From: JBHIET01 sp046760785
GTDB taxonomy: Bacteria > Chloroflexota > Anaerolineae > B4-G1
DNA: 64,000 nucleotides
NCBI GenBank assembly: GCA_046760785.1
Contig: JBHIET010000004.1
Span: 1 to 64,000, forward strand
Direction of reading: 5' to 3'
Shown: positions 58,053-64,000 of the stretch, one piece after another
Layout: every line of letters starts with the position of its first letter
Position numbering within the stretch: the stretch's first letter is position 1
Program-made: the position numbers and the translations under genes
Notes under the pieces: model-generated
Database searches by the model: none
Told to the model about the DNA's origin: nothing
The model's input: only the letters and a program-made list of their open reading frames with translations

Positions 58053-58448
58053 ATGGCGCGCAAACAAACGGGTCGGCGTCGAGGGCGCCGGGTTAGGAGG
58101 AATGTACCGCATGGACGGGCCCATATTCACGCCACTTTCAATAATACGATTGTGACGATGACCGACTTGCAGGGGAATGTCGTCAACTGGGCCAGCGGCG
58201 GGACGGCTGGATTTAGGGGAGCGCGTAAGAGCACGCCTTTCGCGGCCGGTCAGGCTGCTCGGAGGGCAGCCCGGGATGCGATGGATAACGGGATGGTTGA
58301 GGTGGATGTCTACGTCAGGGGACCTGGCCCTGGGCGGGAAGCAGCGATTCGTGCCCTCCAGGCGGCGGGTCTGCGGGTGCGCTCCATCACCGATGTGACC
58401 CCGATTCCACATAACGGCTGTCGTCCACCCAAGAGGCGCCGGACGTAG
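58053..58448 (+). CDS. rpsK: 30S ribosomal protein S11
   Basis: 131 residues. GRAHIHATFNNTIVTMTDLQGNVVNWASGGTAGFRGARKSTPFAAGQAA and the C-terminal DVTPIPHNGCRPPKRRR match S11, with the conserved Asn-Gly near the end. Confidence 0.97.
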   Translation: MARKQTGRRRGRRVRRNVPHGRAHIHATFNNTIVTMTDLQGNVVNWASGGTAGFRGARKSTPFAAGQAARRAARDAMDNGMVEVDVYVRGPGPGREAAIRALQAAGLRVRSITDVTPIPHNGCRPPKRRRT

Positions 58449-58500
58449 TTTGAGCTTCGCACCGGATGGTGAGCGGAGGAACGGATTAGGAGAGAGAGTA

Positions 58501-59142
58501 ATGGCTAGGTATACCGGGCCAGTTTGCAAGCTGTGCCGTCGTGAGGGGGAAAAACTGTTCTTGAAGGGAGAGCGTTGTCTTTCTCCCAAGTGCCCGTTTG
58601 AGCTGGAACGCGGCTATCCTCCGGGCGAGCATGGTCGCCTGACCCGCTTTCGTCGTCGTCGTGAATCTGACTATGCTTTGCAGTTGCGCGAGAAGCAGAA
58701 GGTACGTCGCATCTACGGGGTGTTGGAGCGCCAGTTCCGGCGCTATTTCCGTGAGGCGGAGCGTCGGCCTGGCCTTACGGGTGAGAACTTGCTCATTCTA
58801 TTGGAGAGCCGGCTGGATAACGTCATCTACCGGCTGGGGTTTGCCGATTCACGGCCGCAGGCGCGCCAGTTGGTACAACATGGTCATTTCGTCGTCAATG
58901 GTCGCCGCACGAACATCCCGTCCTACCTCGTCCGTTCACAGGATACGATCACAGTGCGGGAGGGAAGCCGCAAGCGCACGTACTTCAAGGAGCGGGCTGA
59001 GCGATTGGATGAGGGGGCGGTGCCGAACTGGCTGAGTCTGGATGCGAAAATGATGACGGCTCGAGTGCTAAAGTCGCCTGCGCGAGAAGACATCGAGGCG
59101 GCGTTGAACGAGCAGTTGGTTGTGGAGTATTATTCCCGCTAG
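58501..59142 (+). CDS. rpsD: 30S ribosomal protein S4
   Basis: ATG 58501 after AGGAGAGAG. 213 residues. MARYTGPVCKLCRREGEKLFLKGERCLSPKCPFE is the zinc form (C-x2-C and C-x4-C). The S4 RNA-binding domain reads LESRLDNVIYRLGFADSRPQARQLVQHGHFVVNGRRTNIPSYLVR. In many bacteria S4 regulates the alpha operon. Confidence 0.96.
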   Translation: MARYTGPVCKLCRREGEKLFLKGERCLSPKCPFELERGYPPGEHGRLTRFRRRRESDYALQLREKQKVRRIYGVLERQFRRYFREAERRPGLTGENLLILLESRLDNVIYRLGFADSRPQARQLVQHGHFVVNGRRTNIPSYLVRSQDTITVREGSRKRTYFKERAERLDEGAVPNWLSLDAKMMTARVLKSPAREDIEAALNEQLVVEYYSR

Positions 59143-59225
59143 AGAAAATATGGCTCTTCCCCTGATTCGTTCCACGATATGTGCTCCGCAGAGGCCAGGG
59201 GCTAGCCGGAGACAGGAGGAGACAA

Positions 59226-60179
59226 TTGCCAGTTCCAGTGCTGCCAAAAATTGAGACGGATGCTATCTCCCAGACTTATGGTCGGTTTGTGATTGGCCCG
59301 CTGGAGAGTGGTTTTGGAATCACCCTGGGCAACGCGCTGCGGCGGGTGTTGCTTTCCTCGCTGCCCGGTGCAGCGGTGACCTCGATCCGCATCTCCGATA
59401 CTCCGCATGAGTTTACTTCCATCCCAGGTGTGCGAGAAGATGTGGTGCAGATCATACTCCAGATCAAGCAACTGCACCTGAAGATGGACAGCCAGGAGCC
59501 GATGCGTATGTCTCTTCGGGCGCGGAGTGAGGGTATAGTAACGGCTGGTGATATTCAGGCTCCACCGGAGATCGAGATCTTGAACCCGGATCTCTATCTC
59601 TTTGCCGTGGATACCAACGATGTGCATCTTGACATCGAGTTCACAGTTGAACAGGGGCGGGGGTATCTGGCAGCCGAGGGGCGCGGTCGGATGCCCATCG
59701 GTGAAATACCCGTGGATGCCATATTCAGCCCGATTCGCCGCGTCGCCTTCGACGTGGATCGGGCACGGGTGGGGCAAATGACCAACTACGACCGTCTGAC
59801 GCTGGAGATCTGGAGCGACGGACGGGTCGCGCCAGTGGATTCGCTCAAGGAAGCAGCCCGCATCCTGGTGACTCATTTACGGCTGGTCGCCGGGCTCACA
59901 CTGGAGGAAGAGATCGAACCGGTTGAAGAAGAGGTCGGTTTACCTAAAGAGGTCTATGAGCTTCCTATCGAACAACTTGACTTGAGTGTACGTGTGTTCA
60001 ACGCTCTCAGACGCACTGGTATCACCAGCGTAGGCGAGGTGCTGGAGATGCTGGCGATGGGAGACGATACCTTGCTGACTATCCGCAACTTTGGACAGAA
60101 ATCGTTGACTGAATTGAAGGGACGCCTCCAGGAGCGAGGTTTTTTAGAAGAAGACGCAGGGAAGAGCGGAGGTGCGTAG
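59226..60179 (+). CDS. rpoA: DNA-directed RNA polymerase subunit alpha
   Basis: TTG 59226, four bases after AGGAGGAGACAA-type site, is preferred; an open frame runs to 59181 without support. 317 residues. N-terminal assembly domain (FVIGPLESGFGITLGNALRRVLLSSLPGAAVTSI) and C-terminal domain (IEQLDLSVRVFNALRRTGITSVGEVL...LTIRNFGQKSLTELKGRL) are both complete. Confidence 0.96.
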   Translation: MPVPVLPKIETDAISQTYGRFVIGPLESGFGITLGNALRRVLLSSLPGAAVTSIRISDTPHEFTSIPGVREDVVQIILQIKQLHLKMDSQEPMRMSLRARSEGIVTAGDIQAPPEIEILNPDLYLFAVDTNDVHLDIEFTVEQGRGYLAAEGRGRMPIGEIPVDAIFSPIRRVAFDVDRARVGQMTNYDRLTLEIWSDGRVAPVDSLKEAARILVTHLRLVAGLTLEEEIEPVEEEVGLPKEVYELPIEQLDLSVRVFNALRRTGITSVGEVLEMLAMGDDTLLTIRNFGQKSLTELKGRLQERGFLEEDAGKSGGA

Positions 60180-60590
60180 ATGCGACATCGCGTCGCAGGG
60201 AAGAAACTGAATCGTTCCGGCGGTCACCGCAAGGCTTTACGCCGTAATCTGGTGACGGCGTTGTTCTATCATGAGCGCATTGAGACGACCGAGGCGAAGG
60301 CCAAGGCGATCCGTGGGCAGGCGGAGAAACTGATCACGTTGGCGAAACGAGGGTTGGCGGCGGAGAAGGAAGATCCGAGCCGGGGTGTCCATGCCCGTCG
60401 GCTGGTGGCGGGTCGCTTGGACCGGTGGGTGACAGAGCTGGATGGCACGCGGGTGGACATTCTGGAAAAGCTGTTTGAGGATATAGCACCGCGTTATGCG
60501 GATAGACCTGGCGGCTATACCCGCATTTACAAGTTGGGGCCACGCAAGGGCGACGCCGCGCCGATGGTCTTGTTGGAGTTGGTTGAATAG
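60180..60590 (+). CDS. rplQ: 50S ribosomal protein L17
   Basis: 136 residues. MRHRVAGKKLNRSGGHRKALRRNLVTALFYHERIETTEAKAKAIRGQAEKLITLAK and the RYADRPGGYTRIYKLGPRKGDAAPMVLLELVE end are standard. Starts on the base after the rpoA stop. Confidence 0.97.
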   Translation: MRHRVAGKKLNRSGGHRKALRRNLVTALFYHERIETTEAKAKAIRGQAEKLITLAKRGLAAEKEDPSRGVHARRLVAGRLDRWVTELDGTRVDILEKLFEDIAPRYADRPGGYTRIYKLGPRKGDAAPMVLLELVE

Positions 60591-60610
60591 GGTAACGAAC
60601 AGGCAGGACG

Positions 60611-61405
60611 ATGCGGGTGCGGGCGGTCGTCACCTACGATGGAACCGACTACAGTGGGTTTCAGCGTCAGACTAACGCCTGGACCGTTCAGGCGGCATTG
60701 GAAACGGCGCTGGCGCAGGTGACTCAGGAGACGATCACCGTCCTAGCAGCGGGCCGCACCGACGCTGGTGTGCACGCGGCGGGGCAGGTCATCGCCTTCG
60801 ATACGTCCTGGCTTCATCGTGAGACTTCGTCGAGCCCTCGGCCCGAAGGCTCAGTCGAGACGCGCTCAGCCGAACGGCGGCACGGTCTAGATGACCTGCA
60901 GCGGGCGTTGAACGCGGTTCTGCCCGCCGACATTGCTGTCCTGGAGGTTGAGGGGGCTGCGCCGGACTTTCACCCGCGCTACGATGCCCGCAGTCGGCGC
61001 TACCGGTACACACTGTACAACGCGCCAGTGCGCTGGCCCCTGGCCCGGCGGTACAGCCTGCACGTGGCTGCCCCACTGGACGTGGCGGCGATGCAGCGGG
61101 CGGCTCAGTCCCTGGTGGGCGAGCACGACTTCGCCACCTTTGGACGACCACCGCAGGGAGAGGTCACGGTGCGGCGCGTACTGACGGCGGAGTGGGGCAG
61201 GGATCTGCCCCGGCTGACCTTTGACATCGAGGCCAACGCTTTTCTGTGCCACATGGTGCGCAGCATCGTCGGTACGTTGCTCCAGGTGGGGCGGGGCGGG
61301 ATGAGGGTGGAGGAGTTCGTGGCTGTGCTGGCAGCCTGCGACCGCAGCCGGGCCGGGCCGACGGCTCCTCCGCGCGGGCTTTGTCTGATGGAAGTGAAGT
61401 ACTAG
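60611..61405 (+). CDS. truA: tRNA pseudouridine synthase A with a repeat-derived insertion
   Basis: 264 residues. Catalytic Asp in GRTDAGVHAAGQV (about residue 50), the strand FHPRYDARSRRYRYTLYN, and FLCHMVRSIVGTLLQVGRGGM near the end. Compared with the family there are about 20 extra residues after FDTSW (residues about 73-93, ETSSSPRPEGSVETRSAER), encoded by a gtcgag/ctcagtcgag dispersed repeat at 60820-60885, in frame. Family members modify U38-40 in the anticodon arm; no catalytic residue is disturbed. Confidence 0.94.
   Translation: MRVRAVVTYDGTDYSGFQRQTNAWTVQAALETALAQVTQETITVLAAGRTDAGVHAAGQVIAFDTSWLHRETSSSPRPEGSVETRSAERRHGLDDLQRALNAVLPADIAVLEVEGAAPDFHPRYDARSRRYRYTLYNAPVRWPLARRYSLHVAAPLDVAAMQRAAQSLVGEHDFATFGRPPQGEVTVRRVLTAEWGRDLPRLTFDIEANAFLCHMVRSIVGTLLQVGRGGMRVEEFVAVLAACDRSRAGPTAPPRGLCLMEVKY
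60820..60885. repeat. Dispersed gtcgag/ctcagtcgag repeat inserted in truA
   Basis: gacttcgtcgagccctcgg ... ccgaaggctcagtcgagacgc. Related words lie at 27351-27376 (in the hydantoinase gene), 51871-51899 (MITE copy C) and about 11672. Confidence 0.6.
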
Positions 61406-61452
61406 CGCCCGTTCATTGGGGACGATGCATTCTTGAATGGGAGTATAAGATC

Positions 61453-61887
61453 GTGGAAAAGACTTACGTGACGAAGAAAGAGGGTGTCGAGCGGGAGTGG
61501 TGCGTGGTGGACGCCACGGGGCAGACGCTGGGCCGCCTGGCTACTCAGGTGGCGCATAGGCTGCGCGGCAAGCATAAGCCTATTTACTCACCCTCGGTTG
61601 ATACAGGTGACTACGTGATCGTCGTCAACGCCGAGAAGATTCACGTAACCGGACGCAAATTGGATCAGAAGGTTTACTATCGCCATTCTGGCTATCCGGG
61701 TGGGCTCAAGCAGATCACACTGCGCAATCTGCTCCAGAAACATCCCACGCGGGTGATCGAGCACGCCGTGCGGGGCATGCTGCCGAAGAACCGGCTGGGG
61801 CGACGAATGTTCAAGAAGTTGAAGGTCTACGCTGGCCCAGATCATCCCCATGCGGCACAGCAGCCCAAGCCGTTGGAGTTGAGATAA
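61453..61887 (+). CDS. rplM: 50S ribosomal protein L13
   Basis: GTG 61453 after GGGAG. 144 residues. KTYVTKKEGVEREWCVVDATGQTLGRLATQVAHRLRGKHKPIYSPSVDTGDYVIVVNAEKIHVTG and AVRGMLPKNRLGRRMFKKLKVYAGPDHPHAAQQPKPLEL are canonical. The open frame upstream to 61246 is truA in another phase. Confidence 0.96.
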   Translation: MEKTYVTKKEGVEREWCVVDATGQTLGRLATQVAHRLRGKHKPIYSPSVDTGDYVIVVNAEKIHVTGRKLDQKVYYRHSGYPGGLKQITLRNLLQKHPTRVIEHAVRGMLPKNRLGRRMFKKLKVYAGPDHPHAAQQPKPLELR

Positions 61888-61904
61888 TGGGAGGGGAAAT
61901 GGCA

Positions 61905-62294
61905 ATGGAGTATTACGAAGCGGTTGGACGGCGCAAGGCGGCTACGGCACGGGTGCGGCTCTTTCCTGGAGGCGAGGGCACCCTCGTCGTCAACGGCCGA
62001 CCGCTTGAAGAATACTTTGTCCGGGAGGCGGATGAGCTCCACCTCGCGGAGCCGCTCAAGGCAACGGCGACGGAGCATCGCTTCAACATCAGTGTCAAGG
62101 TGAGGGGTGGGGGGGTGAGCGGTCAGGCCGGGGCGGTCCGGTTGGGGATCGCACGAGCATTATTGAAAGCGGACCCAGACCTGCGGCCTATTCTGCGTAA
62201 GGGTGGCTTCCTCACCCGCGATGCGCGGGTCAAGGAGCGCAAGAAGCCCGGGCTTAAGCGAGCCAGGAAGGCACCACAGTACACGAAGCGGTAA
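61905..62294 (+). CDS. rpsI: 30S ribosomal protein S9
   Basis: ATG 61905 is eight bases after GGGAGGGGAA; ATG 61887 and 61899 are too close to or upstream of it. 129 residues. EYYEAVGRRKAATARVRLFPG and the basic tail RDARVKERKKPGLKRARKAPQYTKR that reaches the P-site tRNA are intact. Confidence 0.96.
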   Translation: MEYYEAVGRRKAATARVRLFPGGEGTLVVNGRPLEEYFVREADELHLAEPLKATATEHRFNISVKVRGGGVSGQAGAVRLGIARALLKADPDLRPILRKGGFLTRDARVKERKKPGLKRARKAPQYTKR

Positions 62295-62373
62295 GCAGGG
62301 GGACAGGCGAGCACACGGGGCAGGGTAGAAATGCCTTGCCCCTTTGCGCGTTCATGTCTCACGGAGGAATCGT

Positions 62374-63813
62374 ATGGGTACCATCACTGTCGTCGGCCTG
62401 GGACCGGGCGATCCACGCCACCTGACGCGGGAGGCGTGGGAAGTGCTAGAAGCCGCCGACGAGGTCTGGCTGCGCACACAGCATCACCCGACAGTGGCTG
62501 GGCTGCCGCCCCGCCTGACGTTGCACTCCTTTGACTACCTTTATGAGGAGGCGGAGGATTTCCGGCAGGTCTACGAGGCCATTGCTGACAAGGTGCTGTG
62601 GCTGGGATGGCGCCCGGAGGGGGTTATCTACGCTGTGCCGGGCCATCCGCTGGTGGGAGAAGCCACGGTGAAACAGGTACTGTCGCGGACGGAGGAGGCT
62701 GGCCTGGAGGTATGTGTAATAGAGGGGCTGAGTTTCATCGAGCCCACGCTCGCGGCGCTGCGGATTGACGCGCTGCCCGGCCTGCAGGTCTACGATGCGG
62801 TGGAGTTGGCGGCCCACTATCACCCGCCACTTAACCCAGACCTGCCGGCGCTGGTGGGGCAACTCTACAGCCGGACGCTCGCCACCGACGTTAAACTCAC
62901 CTTGATGAACCAGTACCCCGACGACCACGAGGTAGTGCTGATACACGCAGCCGGTACTCCTGAGCAACGAATCGTTCACTTGCCGCTCTACGAACTCGAC
63001 CGCCGGGACGGTATCGCTCATCTGACCACTCTGTGTGTGCCGCCGCTTCCCGGAGTCACCAGTTTTGAGGGCCTGCAGGACACAGTGGCTCATCTCCGTG
63101 CGCCGGACGGCTGCCCCTGGGATCGCGAGCAGAGCCACGAGAGCCTGCGGGGGGAACTGCTGGAGGAAGCATATGAGGTGGTGGCAGCGATTGATGCAGG
63201 CGACCTGCGGGCGCTGCAGGAGGAGTTAGGCGATTTGTTGTTGCAGGTCTTGCTTCACACCCAGATTGCCACCGAAGGAGCGGAGTTCACAATAGCACAG
63301 GTCATCGCCGGTATTGACGCCAAACTCAAGCATCGTCACCCGCACGTGTGGGGCGAGCGACAGATAAGTGGGACCGGCGAGGTGTTGCAGCGCTGGGAGG
63401 AACTTAAACTGGAGGAGAAGGGGGAAGGACACTCGGTGCTAGATGGTGTCCCGGCAGCACTGCCGGCGTTGCAGCAGGCCGATACCTACAGCCGGCGTGC
63501 GGCCCGGGTGGGCTTCGATTGGACGGAGGCGAGCGGCGTGGCCGACAAGATTCGTGAGGAGATTGCCGAGGTGGGGGCAGCGACCACTTCGGAGGAGCGC
63601 GAGGTGGAGTTGGGCGACTTGTTGTTCGCGGTAGTCAACTGGGCCCGCTGGCTGGAGGTAGACCCGGAGACAGCGTTGCGGAGGGCAAGCACTCGCTTTG
63701 CGCGTCGTTTTCGCGGTGTGGAGCGGATCGCCCGTGAGCGAGGGCTGGATATGGCGGCGCTTACGATTGACGAGTTAGAGACGCTGTGGCAGGAAGTGAA
63801 AGTGAAATCCTGA
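62374..63813 (+). CDS. Tetrapyrrole methylase-MazG fusion (YabN type)
   Basis: ATG 62374 after GGAGGAA. 479 residues. The N-terminal 220 residues form a tetrapyrrole (corrin/porphyrin) methylase-like domain (TITVVGLGPGDPRHLTREAWEVLEAADEVWLRT; VIYAVPGHPLVGEATVK). The C-terminal half is MazG nucleotide pyrophosphohydrolase: LRAPDGCPWDREQSHESLRGELLEEAYEVVAAID with the E-E-x-x-E metal site, ELGDLLLQVLLH, and a second repeat (IREEIAEVGAATTSEEREVELGDLLFAVVNWARWL). It hydrolyses NTPs to NMP and PPi. The role of the methylase half is unsettled in the family. Confidence 0.93.
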   Translation: MGTITVVGLGPGDPRHLTREAWEVLEAADEVWLRTQHHPTVAGLPPRLTLHSFDYLYEEAEDFRQVYEAIADKVLWLGWRPEGVIYAVPGHPLVGEATVKQVLSRTEEAGLEVCVIEGLSFIEPTLAALRIDALPGLQVYDAVELAAHYHPPLNPDLPALVGQLYSRTLATDVKLTLMNQYPDDHEVVLIHAAGTPEQRIVHLPLYELDRRDGIAHLTTLCVPPLPGVTSFEGLQDTVAHLRAPDGCPWDREQSHESLRGELLEEAYEVVAAIDAGDLRALQEELGDLLLQVLLHTQIATEGAEFTIAQVIAGIDAKLKHRHPHVWGERQISGTGEVLQRWEELKLEEKGEGHSVLDGVPAALPALQQADTYSRRAARVGFDWTEASGVADKIREEIAEVGAATTSEEREVELGDLLFAVVNWARWLEVDPETALRRASTRFARRFRGVERIARERGLDMAALTIDELETLWQEVKVKS

Positions 63814-63837
63814 CGATGCCGATTGTTCCGTGACAAA

Positions 63838-63867
63838 AAAACCCCGCCCGATGAAGGGCGGGGTTTT
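63838..63867. terminator. Bidirectional intrinsic terminator
   Basis: AAAACCCCGCCC (63838-63849), loop gatgaa, GGGCGGGGTTTT (63856-63867). A-rich on the left and T-rich on the right, so it serves the MazG gene on plus and the partial gene at 63895-64000 on minus. Confidence 0.93.
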
Positions 63868-63894
63868 CGCCAGCCAGGAGTTCTTGGCAGGGCC

Positions 63895-64000
63895 TCACAA
63901 CAGCCGCAGCCTGGTCACGCGGGGATCGATGATTACCTCTTCGTTCTCGAAATCGAGTTTGAAGCGCCACTTCTGCATCGTCACTGCCCCGATGATGATT
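63895..64000 (-). CDS. C-terminal end of a retropepsin-like aspartic protease-type protein (partial)
   Basis: The minus-strand frame enters from beyond the window and ends at TGA (complement of 63895-63897). The last 33 residues read IIGAVTMQKWRFKLDFENEE then VIIDPRVTRLRLL. The G-x-x-x-M-x-x-W-x-x-x-L-D pattern resembles the end of small clan AA (retropepsin-like) proteins, recalled from the family. The active-site Asp-Thr/Ser-Gly would lie outside the window. Confidence 0.45.
   Translation of the reverse strand, partial: IIIGAVTMQKWRFKLDFENEEVIIDPRVTRLRLL

Overview
The window is a GC-rich bacterial chromosome segment, probably from the Chloroflexota (Anaerolineae-like). That placement is an inference from the style of the ribosomal proteins, frequent GTG/TTG starts, MazG and molybdenum-hydroxylase gene types, and the abundance of short dispersed repeats. 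No rRNA gene, CRISPR array, prophage or intact transposase gene was seen. One tRNA gene (Asn, GTT) is present.

Region 1 (1-9.2 kb) is mixed accessory sequence. It opens with the end of a small inverted-repeat element. A graveyard of decayed toxin-antitoxin genes follows (PIN toxin and its antitoxin, a MazF tail, a ribbon-helix-helix antitoxin tail), all on the minus strand. Next come a methyltransferase, tRNA-Asn, a membrane-anchored glycoside-hydrolase-like protein, a small molybdopterin oxidoreductase, a thioredoxin-domain (SPATA20/YyaL) protein, an MBL-fold hydrolase, a ferritin-like protein, and a flavo-diiron protein pseudogene.

Region 2 (9.2-33.1 kb) is a long co-directional catabolic cluster. 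It holds an IclR regulator with a strong promoter and a palindromic operator candidate, a complete branched-chain-amino-acid-type ABC transporter, aspartate carbamoyltransferase, two molybdenum hydroxylases of the xanthine dehydrogenase family, a reductive-dehalogenase-like corrinoid/iron-sulfur protein between them, a four-helix-bundle (IVS-type) protein, a dihydropyrimidinase/hydantoinase, and a translationally coupled set of indolepyruvate ferredoxin oxidoreductase (alpha, beta), ADP-forming acyl-CoA synthetase and a HisC-type aminotransferase. The logic suggested is import, hydroxylation of an N-heterocycle, ring opening, then oxidation of a 2-oxoacid to a CoA thioester with ATP formation. 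The substrate is unknown.

Region 3 (33.5-63.9 kb) is housekeeping. It has pncC and a GNAT protein, then rpoB behind a consensus sigma-70 promoter (rpoC is not next to it), then the str, S10, spc and alpha gene sets (rpsL to rplQ) with secY, adk and map, followed by truA, rplM, rpsI and a YabN-type methylase-MazG fusion closed by a bidirectional terminator. infA is absent from its usual place between map and rpmJ. EF-Tu has an unusual switch I region.

The most striking general feature is the density of small non-autonomous repeats. There are two MITE-like families with clear terminal inverted repeats, a 33-bp perfect palindrome family and several GC-rich or low-complexity word repeats. They sit between ribosomal protein genes, at stop codons and in frame inside enzymes such as TruA, IorA and the acyl-CoA synthetase.
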